64,000 bases of DNA, from contig CAMRHE010000063.1 of the NCBI GenBank assembly GCA_947044405.1, positions 4,762,501 through 4,826,500 on the forward strand. The letters are read 5' to 3'. Positions 35,120 to 48,142 of this stretch are shown piece by piece (within the stretch, counting starts at the first letter, position 1; every line of letters begins with the position of its first letter). The notes under the pieces were generated by a model. That model was not told the DNA's origin and searched no databases. It worked only from the letters and a program-made list of their open reading frames with translations. The DNA comes from Leptodactylus fallax. Its lineage: Eukaryota > Chordata > Amphibia > Anura > Leptodactylidae. The position numbers were made by a program, and so were the translations under genes.

Positions 35120-35445
35120 ATTAAGCACACGACGGTGTACACAGTCCATGTGCTAGCCATGTTTTTCACGGCTAGGACACTGACCCATTCGTTTTTATGG
35201 CCCCGTACACATGACCGTGTATTTTCACAGTCCGGTGCATGGGGCCATGAGCTGTGAGCAAAACTCAGGACAGCTTCTATCCCAGTCGGTTTTACAGACC
35301 GTGTTCACTGGTCTCAATGAATGGGGCTGTGAAAGCATGGGCAGTGAAGGGGACGGCACACGGATGACATCCGTGTTCCATCCGTGCCATTCAATCACAG
35401 CCCGTTGACATGAACACGGTTGTATGCATGTCGCCTTAGTCTTTA
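35120..35445. repeat. Dispersed repeat with CACGGNNGTATGCATG-type end
   Basis: ACACGACGGTGTACACAGTC, CACATGACCGTGTATTTTCA, CAGACCGTGTTCACTGG, CACACGGATGACATCCGTGT and GACATGAACACGGTTGTATG give many inverted GACCGTGT / ACACGG words. It looks like an old fold-back element. The boundaries are approximate. Confidence 0.45.
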
Positions 35446-35654
35446 TTACCTAGAATAAAAAAAAGTTTCAAAAACATCATCAAAGACAATTAATAGGAAA
35501 GCTGAACAAGTACAATGTTTATGCCACATTATACAGTACAAGTACCCCTAATATTGGATTGTTTATATAGTATTTTTCTGTTGGATAGAAAAACCTAATA
35601 TAGTACAATAAGCAGCAGAAAACTGATAGAAAAGAACTAATATGTGAACAGATC

Positions 35655-36021
35655 TTTCAAGAGGACCTGTCAACAGGTCTGAAAAGCCCAATGACATACA
35701 TCATGTGATCGGCACTGTCACTCTGAGCATTTTGGTGTTTTGTTTATTCAAATCTGTTCAGCTATTCCAGAGATATAAGCTCTTTTAGTGTTGATGCAGA
35801 TTAGGGTCTTGTAGCCAAGTGGGTGGCTACACGGCGGTTTCTTTGGTTGCTGTATATTATGCAATATTACTGCCCATTTGACTAGTAGACCTTAATTTCC
35901 ATCACCACTAAAAGGGCTTATGTCTTTGGAATGGCTGAACAGATTTGGATAAACAAAAGACCAAAATGCTCAGGGTGACATCTTTTATCAGATGAGGTAT
36001 GTCTTGACTTGGTCACTTTAA
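35655..36021 (+). mobile_element. GACCTGTCACCAG-type fold-back element, copy 2 (most complete)
   Basis: Starts TTTCAAGAGGACCTGTCAAC and ends TGGTCACTTTAA. CAAATCTGTTCAGCTATTCC pairs with GGAATGGCTGAACAGATTTG, AGCTCTTTTAGTG with CACTAAAAGGGCT, and CATTTTGGTGTTTTGTTTAT with AAACAAAAGACCAAAATG. The left TTAA has decayed and the right TTAA is intact. Confidence 0.75.
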
Positions 36022-36380
36022 GTGCTGGTCATGTCCGAGAAAAAAAGGCATAGCCAGCATGTTTCATGCCCACCTCAAAAAAGGGGTGACCCACAGAGAG
36101 CACAGCAATGTGCAGAAGGCTTCTTGGCCTCTCCCACAAATTTCTACCACGTTCCCCTTCAAAAATGTTGGCAATGTTAGTGATCTCTACTAACCAGCCA
36201 ACACCATTGCCGGGAATCTTCTGACATACTCAAAGTTTGTTGGGAATATAGAAAAGTTAGCCAGTCATTAGATCCCACTTGATCCTGCCAGGTAACCCAG
36301 AGTGATCTCTGACTAGATGGGAGCTGTCAGCCATTATAATGGGGTAACTTGCATTGCTGAAACTTGACTTGCAAAGCTAA
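36022..36380. other. Unassigned non-coding DNA
   Basis: Nothing supportable seen. Confidence 0.35.
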
Positions 36381-36550
36381 TTCTTGAAGCTTTTGGAGCT
36401 TAATGCAAAATCTAACATATACCCCTCCCCCCCGACCCACCTACCAAGTACTATTTATAATACTGGTATGATGTAGCAGAAAGATCATGGGACCCTTTCA
36501 GGCATCGGGTGCTGCAGGTACCTCCCCCACCCCCTATAGCTATGCCCCTA
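36381..36550 (+). mobile_element. hAT-like element ('GAAGCT...GCCCCT' family), copy c
   Basis: TTCTTGAAGCTTTTGGAGCT, TAATGCAAAATCTAACATA, ACTATTTATAATACTGGTAT and CCCCCTATAGCTATGCCCCT follow the order seen at 57811. The end motif complements AGGGGCATAGCTA. Confidence 0.6.
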
Positions 36551-36929
36551 GTGAATATAAAACCTTAGTAGAACTGCTCGCTAATATACAGGGCCTGTCC
36601 TAGCAATACATTTCCAGTAGATGATTTTTATTGATGTGTTTAGTACTTGGTATATACCAGAACAACATCTTTAATGCTCTGGCTCCAAGGACATATAGGA
36701 ATGAGGGAGGAAATGAAAGTGGACAGTACATTAACATACTGACATTGGATACTAATGGGGGCGTTTATCAAAATTAACAAGTTTGTTAGATACAATGAGG
36801 CTCAAAATAGATCTTTGTTTTCAGCCTGGCATATTCATTACAGCCGCCAATGACGTATATGAGGCTGCTGGATTGTAGCTATAAGGGTGTATTCACATGG
36901 AGCCAATTCAGAATAGGTAACAGGCCTCT

Positions 36930-37057
36930 ACTTAGCATGTACTATCTATAATACTGGTGTATTCTTATGTTGTAGACAGGCCTGTAGGCCCCTAGAGGGT
37001 CCAGGGCCCGGTAGTGATTGCTGCCTCTGCATCCCCTATACTGTAGCTATGCCCCTG
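36930..37057 (+). mobile_element. hAT-like element fragment, copy d
   Basis: CATGTACTATCTATAATACT, CCCTAGAGGGTCCAGGGCCC, ATTGCTGCCTCTGCATCCCC and CTGTAGCTATGCCCCTG. Only the right two thirds of the family consensus are present. Confidence 0.55.
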
Positions 37058-37292
37058 GCAATGTATGTTTAACATATAATGAGAAATCTACTGGTATATA
37101 CATTGAACATATCCAAAGGACCACATTCACCCAATGAAGGGCAAAAAGTGTCCTTTTTTGCTGGATAGAAGAACATAATCATATTGCTATTCTATCCAGA
37201 AACATCCCACAAAAAATGTATACCAAGCACTATACTGTATTCTTTAACATAGGAGTCAGATGGCACTGTAGGCCACTATAGACAGTAACATA

Positions 37293-37916
<624 letters not shown>

Positions 37917-38104
37917 TAAGTCAGAGGTATACATCTGGAAATCCTCAAATACAGTGTGAATATCTATAATGTAGATCTGATCTTGGGAAAGCAAACTCCC
38001 CCCAGTCACATCTGTAAGACATCATGTGTTGATGATGTCATATGCAATGACATCATCATGTGAAAAGCTCTTTTTGCCCTATAGACAAATTTGCATATAT
38101 ACCA
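37917..38104. other. Unassigned non-coding DNA
   Basis: Contains a near-palindromic CACATGTGTTGATGATGTC / GACATCATCATGTG region at about 38020-38060. No gene. Confidence 0.3.
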
Positions 38105-38730
38105 AGTACTCAGCATAAAGATGAGCGAAATGGTTCATAATAAGCCAGATTCGTTTCAACTTTTCCCAAAAATTTTCGGAAACTTTTGGGGTTCACCAAC
38201 CACAAATTGCTATTATACTGACAGATCTCCTCAGACCCCAGAGTATAATAGGCAGATACAAACACTGATAGTTTCCTTCTCTCATCTCTCCTGAACTCTC
38301 TAGTAGTGATTGGTATTCCCTCAAGGTCCTCTTAGGTTATCTTCCAGCTGTTTTGGGTCTCATGGGTGACATCACAAGCCCCAGGTGACCGCTGAGGCTT
38401 ATGATTGTACCGCCGCAGTCACATGGGGTGCGCCAACGTCATGATGCTTGTGATAAAGTGCCATGACATCAGAGCACCCCACGTGACTACTGATACCCAA
38501 TCTCAGTGGTCCCCTTGACGTCACCCAGGAGACCCAAAGAAAGGAAGGAAGTGCCATACGCCACTAGAGTATCAGTGTTTGTTATATTTCCACAACTCCC
38601 CTGGATCTCCACTTATTATACTCCTGGGTCTGAAGAGACCTTGGAGAATAATATTAGCACTTCCGATTCGAACCAAACAAAACAGTTGGCCATACCTGGC
38701 GAATATTTGAGAAACAAATGTCTTTTGGTT
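38105..38730. mobile_element. Long fold-back element, family F1, copy 2 (about 625 bp)
   Basis: TCTCCTCAGACCCCAGAGTA near 38227 and GGTCTGAAGAGACCTTGGAG near 38627 match the arms of the 28095 element. GAGCGAAATGGTTC and GAACCAAACAAAACAG approach the outer ends. The inner pairs AGTCACATGGGGTGCGC / GAGCACCCCACGTGACT and CAACGTCATGATGC / GCCATGACATC give a strong central hairpin. Confidence 0.65.
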
Positions 38731-39757
38731 CACCTATCTCTACGCAGAATCCTGCAAGCCTTATATATCGCAACACATTTGGCATTGCATAGTTAATTCT
38801 AGCCCCAACCTATGTACAACATCGACTATACCTGTATCTCTAATGTGTATTTTTTCTCTCTGTTAAATCAGCTTGTAAGACCCCCCCCCCTCTCCTTCCC
38901 AATGCTCCAAACCCGCACTATTGTTCATCGCTTTCTTAATCCCGCTTGTTGAGTCAGCAGCTTCTGTATAAAATTCTTCACTGGAGGGTTTTCTGCTCCC
39001 AGGGGGCTCCGGGTTGGTCTTACTATAATCACTAATTTAGAGGCATCTTGCTTTGTGCACAGAACAAGGCACATTTATCACATTCCCCTTCTTACCTATA
39101 TGTATTCTATGGTGGGAGTCAGGCTGTCCACCACTGAGATGTATACGGTACATATATAAACAGTCTCGGGGACTGGGATGCTTTCTCTATAGATATGTTG
39201 TATACTCTTTAGTCATTCTTTTTTGTTGTCTTTTCGTCTCTAGTACTGACTTCCTGACCTTGATTTTGACCTTCACACTTTCTTCTATTCCTCTTTCTTT
39301 AATATCAGATTTCCAGTTTCCTATCTAGAGAATTTTCCTTGTCTCCTTCTCACATTGGATGACTACCAACTAAAGCCACCGATTTTTGGAGGACTGGTCA
39401 ACCATCTTAATATCCATGATAATTTTCCTCTTCTTTCCCTTATCCTTCCCTCTCTCGTACTTTTTTCCGCTTGTGCCCTCTTGACTCATTAGCAGTTTTA
39501 TTATTTCAATTAATAAACCTTGTAAATGTTTTTATGCTTTCCTTAATAAAATGTTTCTATAGTTTTAGTGATTTTTGAAGACTTTGGCTATCTCCATTGT
39601 CAACCATAGCTGGCATACTAGTGCTTTATGTCAACATGAATGACATGACCAGATCTACTCAAGTTCTAGGATCTATTGTTGTTTATGTCAGCAGTTCAGA
39701 ATAATAACATTTATTTGTACCAGTGTTTCTCTGGGTGGCAATATCAGCTGCTCTGGG
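38731..39757. other. Unassigned non-coding DNA left of the satellite
   Basis: A C10 run is at 38881-38890. AT-rich, TTC-rich sequence follows. No gene is supported; the 91-codon plus frame at 39053-39328 has no recognisable domain. Confidence 0.4.
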
Positions 39758-42152
39758 ATATGATAGGGGAGAGAAGCTGAGCTCTGTGATATATAGGGTT
39801 ATATGATAGAGGAGAGAAGCTGAGCTCTGTGATATATAGGGTTATATGATAGAGGAGAGAAGCTGAGCTCTGTGATATATAGGGTTATATGATAGAGGGA
39901 GAGAAGCTGAGCTCTGTGATATATAGGGTTATATGATAGAGGAGAGAAGCTGAGCTCTGTGATATATAGGGTTATATGATAGAGGAGAGAAGCTGAGCTC
40001 TGTGATATATAGGGTTATATGATAGAGGAGAGAAGCTGAGCTCTGTGATATATAGGGTTATATGATAGAGGGAGAGAAGCTGAGCTCTGTGATATATAGG
40101 GTTATATGATAGGGGAGAGAAGCTGAGCTCTGTGATATATAGGGTTATATGATAGGGGAGAGAAGCTGAGCTCTGTGATATATAGCGATATATGATAGAG
40201 GAGAGAAGCTGAGCTCTGTGATCTATAGGGCTATATGATAGGGGAGAGAAGCTGAGCTCTGTGATATATAGGGTTATATGATAGAGGAGAGAAGCTGAGC
40301 TCTGTGATATATAGGGTTATATGATAGGGGAGAGAAGCTGAGCTCTGTGATATATAGGGCTATATGATAGAGGAGAGAAGCTGAGCTCTGTGATATAAAG
40401 GGTTATATGATAGAGGGAGAGAAGCTGAGCTCTGTGATATATAGGGTTATATGATAGAGGGAGAGAAGCTGAGCTCTATGATATATAGGGTTATATGATA
40501 GAGGGAGAGAAGCTGAGCTCTGTGATATATAGGTTATATGATAGAGGGAGAGAAGCTGAGCTCTGTGATATATAGGGTTATATGATAGAGGAGAGAAGCT
40601 GAGCTCTGTGATATATAGGGTTATATGATAGAGGAGAGAAGCTGAGCTCTGTGATATATAGGTTATATGATAGAGGGAGAGAAGCTGAGCTCTGTGATAT
40701 ATAGGGTTATATGATAGAGGGAGAGAAGCTGAGCTCTGTGATATATAGGTTATATGATAGAGGGAGAGAAGCTGAGCTCTGTGATATATAGCGATATATG
40801 ATAGAGGAGAGAAGCTGAGCTCTGTGATATATAGGGCTATATGATAGAGGAGAGAAGCTGAGCTCTGTGATATATAGGGCTATATGATAGAGGAGAGAAG
40901 CTGAGCTCTGTGATATATAGGGTTATATGATAGGGGAGAGAAGCTGAGCTCTGTGATATATAGGGTTATATGATAGGGGAGAGAAGCTGAGCTCTGTGAT
41001 ATATAGGGTTATATGATAGAGGAGAGAAGCTGAGCTCTGTGATATATAGGGTTATATGATAGGGGAGAGAAGCTGAGCTCTGTGATATATAGGGTTATAT
41101 GATAGGGGAGAGAAGCTGAGCTCTGTGATATATAAAGTTATATGATAGGGGAGAGAAGCTGAGCTCTGTGATATATAGGGTTATATGATAGAGGAGAGAA
41201 GCTGAGCTCTGTGATATATAGGGTTATATGATAGGGGAGAGAAGCTGAGCTCTGTGATATATAGGGCTATATGATAGAGGAGAGAAGCTGAGCTCTGTGA
41301 TATAAAGGTTATATGATAGAGGGAGAGAAGCTGAGCTCTGTGATATATAGGGTTATATGATAGAGGGAGAGAAGCTGAGCTCTATGATATATAGGGTTAT
41401 ATGATAGAGGAGAGAAGCTGAGCTCTGTGATATATAGGTTATATGATAGAGGAGAGAAGCTGAGCTCTGTAATATAGGGTTATATGATAGAGGGAGAGAA
41501 GCTGACTCTTGAATATAGGTTATATGATAGAGGGAGAGAAGCTGAGCTCTGTGATATATAGCGATATATGATAGAGGAGAGAAGCTGAGCTCTGTGATAT
41601 ATAGGGCTATATGATAGAGGAGAGAAGCTGACTCTGTGATATATAGGGCTATATGATAGAGGAGAGAAGCTGAGCTCTGTGATATATAGGGTTATATGAT
41701 AGGGGAGAGAAGCTGAGCTCTGTGATATATAGGGTTATATGATAGGGGAGAGAAGCTGAGCTCTGTGATATATAGGGTTATATGATAGGGGAGAGAAGCT
41801 GAGCTCTGTGATATATAGCGATATATGATAGAGGAGAGAAGCTGAGCTCTGTGATATATAGGGCTATATGATAGGGGAGAGAAGCTGAGCTCTGTGATAT
41901 ATAGGGTTATATGATAGAGGAGAGAAGCTGAGCTCTGTGATATATAGGGTTATATGATAGGGGAGAGAAGCTGAGCTCTGTGATATATAGCGAATATGAT
42001 AGAGGAGAGAAGCTGAGCTCTGTGATATATAGGGCTATATGATAGAGGAGAGAAGCTGAGCTCTGTGATATATAGGGCTATATGATAGGGGAGAGAAGCT
42101 GAGCTCTGAGATATATAGGGCTATATGATAGAGGAGAGAAGCTGAGCTCTTA
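39758..42152. repeat. Left satellite block, without the marked cassette
   Basis: About 55 monomers, mostly GAGGAGAG and GGGGAGAG forms with scattered GCGATATATG and GGGCTATATG variants. Two rare GATATAAAGG variants (40392 and about 41299) are in similar neighbourhoods about 907 bp apart, which suggests an internal duplication of some 0.9 kb here. Confidence 0.7.
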
Positions 42153-42523
42153 TAGGTTTATATGATAGAGGAGAGAAGCTGAGCTCTGTGATATATAGGC
42201 TTATATGATAGAGGGAGAGAAGGTGAGCTCTGTAATATATAGGTTATATGATAGAGGGAGAGAAGCTGAGCTCTGTGATATATAGGGTTATATTATAGAA
42301 GGGAAGGGACTGAGGTCTGTGATATACAGGGTCATATGATAAAGGGAGAGAAGCTGATCTCTGATATAGAGTTTTATATGATAGAGGAAAGAAGCTGAGC
42401 TCTGTGATATATAGGCTTTTATTATAGAGGGGGAGAGGCTGAGGTCTGTGATATACAGGATCATATGATAAAGGGAGAGAAGCTGAGCTCTGATATAGAG
42501 GTTTATATGATAGAGGAAAAAAG
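42153..42523. repeat. Satellite cassette 1, form I, shortened
   Basis: Order of markers: TAGGTTTATATGATAG, TATAGGCTTATATG, AAGGTGAGCTCTGTAAT (42220), GGGACTGAGGTCTG (42306), GGCTTTTATTATAG (42414), GAGGTTTATATG, GGAAAAAAG. The distance between the second-last pair is only 108 bp against 495 in form II, so about nine monomers are missing. Confidence 0.85.
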
Positions 42524-43065
42524 CTGAGCTCTTTGATATATAGGTTATATGTGAGGAGAGAAGCTGACTCTGTGATGTATAGGGTTATATGATAAGGAGA
42601 GAAGCTGAGCTCTGTGATATATAGGTTATATGATAGAGGAGAGAAGCTGGCTCTGGAATATAGGTTTATATGACAGAAGAGAGAAGCTGAACTCTGTGAT
42701 ATATAGGGTTATATGATAGAAGGAGAGAAGCTGAGCTCTGTGATATATAGGGTTATATGATAGAAGGAGAGAAGCTGAGCTCTGTGATATATAGGGTTAT
42801 ATGATAGAGGAGAGAAGCTGAGCTCTGTGATATATAGGGTTATATGATAGAGGAGAGAAGCTGAGCTCTGTGATATATAGGTTATATGATAGGGGAGAGA
42901 AGCTGACTCTGTGATATATAGGGTTATATGATAGGGGAGAGAAGCTGAGCTCTGTGATATATAGGGTTATATGATAGAGGAGAGAAGCTGAGCTCTGTGA
43001 TATATAGCGATATATGATAGAGGAGAGAAGCTGAGCTCTGTGATCTATAGGGCTATATGATAGGG

Positions 43066-43112
43066 AGAGAACGACGGAAAAGGAAGAGGGAGAAAAGCCG
43101 GAAAGAAGATAG
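43066..43112. other. Non-satellite patch inside the array
   Basis: Between two normal monomers the sequence GAACGACGGAAAAGGAAGAG ... AAGCCGGAAAGAAGATAG departs from the consensus for about 45 bp. It is purine-rich like the GAGGAGAGAAG half of the monomer. It may be a genuine degenerate unit or a consensus error. Confidence 0.6.
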
Positions 43113-43697
43113 GGGAGAGAAGCTGAGCTCTGTGATATATAGGGTTATATGATAGAGGAGAGAAGCTGAGCTCTGTGATATATAGGGTTATATGATAGAG
43201 GGAGAGAAGCTGAGCTCTATGATATATAGGGTTATATGATAGAGGGAGAGAAGCTGAGCTCTGTGATATATAGGGTTATATGATAGAGGGAGAGAAGCTG
43301 AGCTCTGTGATATATAGGGTTATATGATAGAGGAGAGAAGCTGAGCTCTGTGATATATAGGGTTATATGATAGAGGAGAGAAGCTGAGCTCTGTGATATA
43401 TAGGTTATATGATAGAGGGAGAGAAGCTGAGCTCTGTGATATATAGGGTTATATGATAGAGGAGAGAAGCTGAGCTCTGTGATATATAGGGTTATATGAT
43501 AGAGGAGAGAAGCTGAGCTCTGTGATATATAGGTTATATGATAGAGGGAGAGAAGCTGAGCTCTGTGATATATAGGGTTATATGATAGGGGAGAGAAGCT
43601 GAGCTCTGTGATATATAGGGTTATATGATAGGGGAGAGAAGCTGAGCTCTGTGATATATAGGGCTATATGATAGAGGAGAGAAGCTGAGCTCTGTGA

Positions 43698-44497
43698 TAG
43701 GTTTATATGATAGAGGAGAGAAGCTGAGCTCTGTGATATATAGGGTTATATGATAGAGGGAGAGAAGGTGAGCTCTGTAATATATAGGTTATATGATAGA
43801 GGGAGAGAAGCTGAGCTCTGTGATATATAGGGTTATATGATAGAGGGAGAGAAGCTGAGATCTGTGATATATAGGGTTATATTATAGAAGGGGAAGGGAC
43901 TGAGGTCTGTGATATACAGGGTCATATGATAAAGGGAGAGAAGCTGATCTCTGATATAGAGGTTTATATGATAGAGGAAAAAAGTTGAGGTCTGTGATAT
44001 ATAGGGTTATATGACAGGAGAGAAGCTGAGCTCTGTGATATATAGGGTTATATGATAGAGGAGAGAAGCTGAGCTCTGTGATATATAGAGTTATATGATA
44101 GAGGAGAGAAGCTGAGCTCTGTGATATATAGGGTTATATGATAGAGGAGAGAAGCTGAGCTCTGTGATATATAGGGTTATATGACAGAGGGAGAGAAGCT
44201 GAGCTCTGTGATATATAGGGTTATATGATACAGGAGAGAAGCTGAGCTTTGTGATATATAGGGTTATATGACAGAGGGAGAGAAGCTGAGCTCTGTGATA
44301 TATAGGGTTATATGATACAGGAGAGAAGCTGAGCTTTGTGATATATAGGGTTATATGATAGAGGAAAGAAGCTGAGCTCTGTGATATATAGGCTTTTATT
44401 ATAGAGGGGGAGAGGCTGAGGTCTGTGATATACAGGATCATATGATAAAGGAGAGAACTGAGCTCTGATATAGAGGTTTATATGATAGAGGAAAAAA
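43698..44497. repeat. Satellite cassette 2, form II, 800 bp
   Basis: AAGGTGAGC at 43765, GGGACTGAGG at 43896 (131 bp later), GGCTTTTATT at 44391 (495 bp later). It lacks the TATAGGCTTATATG variant of form I and has one more monomer before GGGACTGAGG. Small deletions near 44450 explain the 4-bp difference from the 804-bp copies. Confidence 0.9.
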
Positions 44498-45185
44498 GCT
44501 GAGCTCTGTGATATATAGGGTTATATGATAGAGGGAGAGAAGCTGAGCTCTGTGATATATAGGTTATATGATAGAGGAGAGAAGCTGAGCTCTGTGATAT
44601 ATAGTATATGATAGAGAGAGAAGCTGAGCTCTGTGATATATAGGGCTATATGATAGAGGAGAGAAGCTGAGCTCTGTGATATATAGGGCTATATGATAGA
44701 GGAGAGAAGCTGAGCTCTGTGATATATAGGGTTATATGATAGGGGAGAGAAGCTGAGCTCTGTGATATATAGGGTTATATGATAGGGGAGAGAAGCTGAG
44801 CTCTGTGATATATAGGGTTATATGATAGGGAGAGAACCTGAGCTCTGTGATATATAGCGATATATGATAGAGGAGAGAAGCTGAGCTCTGTGATATATAG
44901 GGCTATATGATAGGGAGAGAAGCTGAGCTCTGTGATATATAGGGTTATATGATAGAGGAGAGAAGCTGAGCTCTGTGATATATAGGGTTATATGATAGGG
45001 GAGAGAAGCTGAGCTCTGTGATATATAGCGATATATGATAGAGGAGAGAAGCTGAGCTCTGTGATATATAGGGCTATATGATAGAGGAGAGAAGCTGAGC
45101 TCTGTGATATATAGGGCTATATGATAGGGAGAGAAGCTGAGCTCTGAGATATATAGGGCTATATGAAGAGGGAGAAGTGAGCGGA

Positions 45186-45910
45186 TAGGTTTATATGATA
45201 GAGGAGAGAAGCTGAGCTCTGTGATATATAGGCTTATATGATAGAGGGAGAGAAGGTGAGCTCTGTAATATATAGGTTATATGATAGAGGGAGAGAAGCT
45301 GAGCTCTGTGATATATAGGGTTATATTATAGAAGGGGAAGGGACTGAGGTCTGTGATATACAGGGTCATATGATAAAGGGAGAGAAGCTGATCTCTGATA
45401 TAGAGTTTTATATGATAGAGGAAAAAGTTGAGGTCTGTGATATATAGGGTTATATGACAGGAGAGAAGCTGAGCTCCGTGATATATAGGGTTATATGATA
45501 GAGGAGAGAAGCTGAGCTCTGTGATATATAGAGTTATATGATAGAGGAGAGAAGCTGAGCTCTGTGATATATAGGGTTATATGATAGAGGAGAGAAGCTG
45601 AGCTCTGTGATATATAGGGTTATATGACAGAGGGAGAGAAGCTGAGCTCTGTGATATATAGGGTTATAGATACAGGAGAGAACGAGCTTTATATATAGGG
45701 ATAGAAGAGGAGAGAAGCGACTCTGTGATATATAGGGATATGATACAGAGAGAAGCAGCTCTGTGAATATAGGGTTATATGATAGAGGAAAGAAGCTAGC
45801 TCTGTGATATATAGGCTATAAGAGGGAGAGGCTGAGGTCGTGATATAAGGATCATATGATAAAGGAGAGAACTGAGCTCTGATATAAGGTTTATATGATA
45901 GAGGAAAAAA
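45186..45910. repeat. Satellite cassette 3, form I, rich in deletions
   Basis: AAGGTGAGC 45253, GGGACTGAGG 45340 (87 bp), GGCTATAAG variant 45814 (474 bp). From about 45660 onward most monomers have lost single bases or dinucleotides, for example AACGAGCTTT and GAAGCGACTCTG. Confidence 0.85.
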
Positions 45911-46180
45911 CTGAGCTCTGTGATATATAGGGTTAAGATAGAAGAGAAGCTGAGTCGTGAATATATAGATAGAGGAGAAACTGAGCTCTGTGATATATAG
46001 GTTTATATGACAGAAGAGAGAAGCAACTCTGTGATATATAGGGTAATGATAAAGGAGAGAAGCGAGCTCGAAAGAGGTAAGATAGAGAAAAACTGAGCTC
46101 TGTGATATATAGGGTTATATGATAGAGGAGAGAACTGAGCTTTGAATATAGGTTATATGATAAGGAGAGAACTGAGCTCT
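45660..46180. other. Deletion-rich stretch of the satellite
   Basis: Monomers here are shortened by many small deletions (GAGCTC to GACTC, GATATATAG to GAATATAG, loss of whole words) while the units on each side are near consensus. This looks like poor consensus in an assembly of near-identical repeats. True decay is the alternative. Confidence 0.6.
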
Positions 46181-47338
46181 GTGAATATAGGGTTATATGA
46201 TAGGGGAGAGAAGCTGAGCTCTGTGATATATAGGGTTATATGATAGAGGAGAGAAGCTGAGCTCTGTGATATATAGCGATATATGATAGAGGAGAGAAGC
46301 TGACTCTGTGATCTATAGGGCTATATGATAGGGGAGAGAAGCTGAGCTCTGTGATATATAGGGTTATATGATAGAGGAGAGAAGCTGAGCTCTGTGATAT
46401 ATAGGGTTATATGATAGAGGGAGAGAAGCTGAGCTCTATGATATATAGGGTTATATGATAGAGGAGAGAAGCTGAGCTCTGTGATATATAGGGTTATATG
46501 ATAGAGGGAGAGAAGCTGAGCTCTGTGATATATAGGGTTATATGATAGAGGAGAGAAGCTGAGCTCTGTGATATATAGGGTTATATGATAGGGAGAGAAG
46601 CTGAGCTCTGTGATATATAGGTTATATGATAGAGGGAGAGAAGCTGAGCTCTGTGATATATAGGGTTATATGATAGAGGAGAGAAGCTGAGCTCTGTGAT
46701 ATATAGCGATATATGATAGAGGAGAGAAGCTGAGCTCTGTGATCTATAGGGCTATATGATAGGGAGAGAAGCTGAGCTCTGTGATATATAGGGTTATATG
46801 ATAGGAGAGAAGCTGAGCTCTGTGAATATAGGGTTATATGATAGAGGGAGAGAAGCTGAGCTCTATGATATATAGGGTTATATGATAGAGGGAGAGAAGC
46901 TGAGCTCTGTGATATATAGGGTTATATGATAGAGGGAGAGAAGCTGAGCTCTGTGATATATAGGGTTATATGATAGAGGAGAGAAGCTGAGCTCTGTGAT
47001 ATATAGGGTTATATGATAGAGGAGAGAAGCTGAGCTCTGTGATATATAGGTTATATGATAGAGGGAGAGAAGCTGAGCTCTGTGATATATAGGGTTATAT
47101 GATAGAGGAGAGAACTGAGCTCTGTGATATATAGGTATATGATAGAGGAGAGAACTGAGCTCTGTGATATATAGGTTATATGATAGAGGGAGAGAAGCTG
47201 AGCTCTGTGATATATAGGGTTATATGATAGGGGAAGAAGCTGAGCTCTGTGATATATAGGGTTATATGATAGGGGAGAGAAGCTGAGCTCTGTGATATAT
47301 AGGGCTATATGATAGAGGAGAGAAGCTGAGCTCTGTGA

Positions 47339-48142
47339 TAGGTTTATATGATAGAGGAGAGAAGCTGAGCTCTGTGATATATAGGGTTATATGATAGAGG
47401 GAGAGAAGGTGAGCTCTGTAATATATAGGTTATATGATAGAGGGAGAGAAGCTGAGCTCTGTGATATATAGGGTTATATGATAGAGGGAGAGAAGCTGAG
47501 ATCTGTGATATATAGGGTTATATTATAGAAGGGGAAGGGACTGAGGTCTGTGATATACAGGGTCATATGATAAAGGGAGAGAAGCTGATCTCTGATATAG
47601 AGTTTTATATGATAGAGGAAAAAAGTTGAGGTCTGTGATATATAGGGTTATATGACAGGAGAGAAGCTGAGCTCTGTGATATATAGGGTTATATGATAGA
47701 GGAGAGAAGCTGAGCTCTGTGATATATAGAGTTATATGATAGAGGAGAGAAGCTGAGCTCTGTGATATATAGGGTTATATGATAGAGGAGAGAAGCTGAG
47801 CTCTGTGATATATAGGGTTATATGACAGAGGGAGAGAAGCTGAGCTCTGTGATATATAGGGTTATATGATACAGGAGAGAAGCTGAGCTTTGTGATATAT
47901 AGGGTTATATGACAGAGGGAGAGAAGCTGAGCTCTGTGATATATAGGGTTATATGATACAGGAGAGAAGCTGAGCTTTGTGATATATAGGGTTATATGAT
48001 AGAGGAAAGAAGCTGAGCTCTGTGATATATAGGCTTTTATTATAGAGGGGGAAGAGGCTGAGGTCTGTGATATACAGGATCATATGATAAAGGGAGAGAA
48101 GCTGAGCTCTGATATAGAGGTTTATATGATAGAGGAAAAAAG
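47339..48142. repeat. Satellite cassette 4, form II, 804 bp
   Basis: AAGGTGAGC 47406, GGGACTGAGG 47537 (131 bp), GGCTTTTATT 48032 (495 bp). Monomers are near consensus throughout. Confidence 0.9.

Noticed and set aside
44091..44441. 116-codon minus-strand frame with repeated peptide blocks
   Set aside because: It is the 43-bp satellite read in one direction. The repeat of the peptide follows the DNA period and the frame ends wherever monomer length changes.
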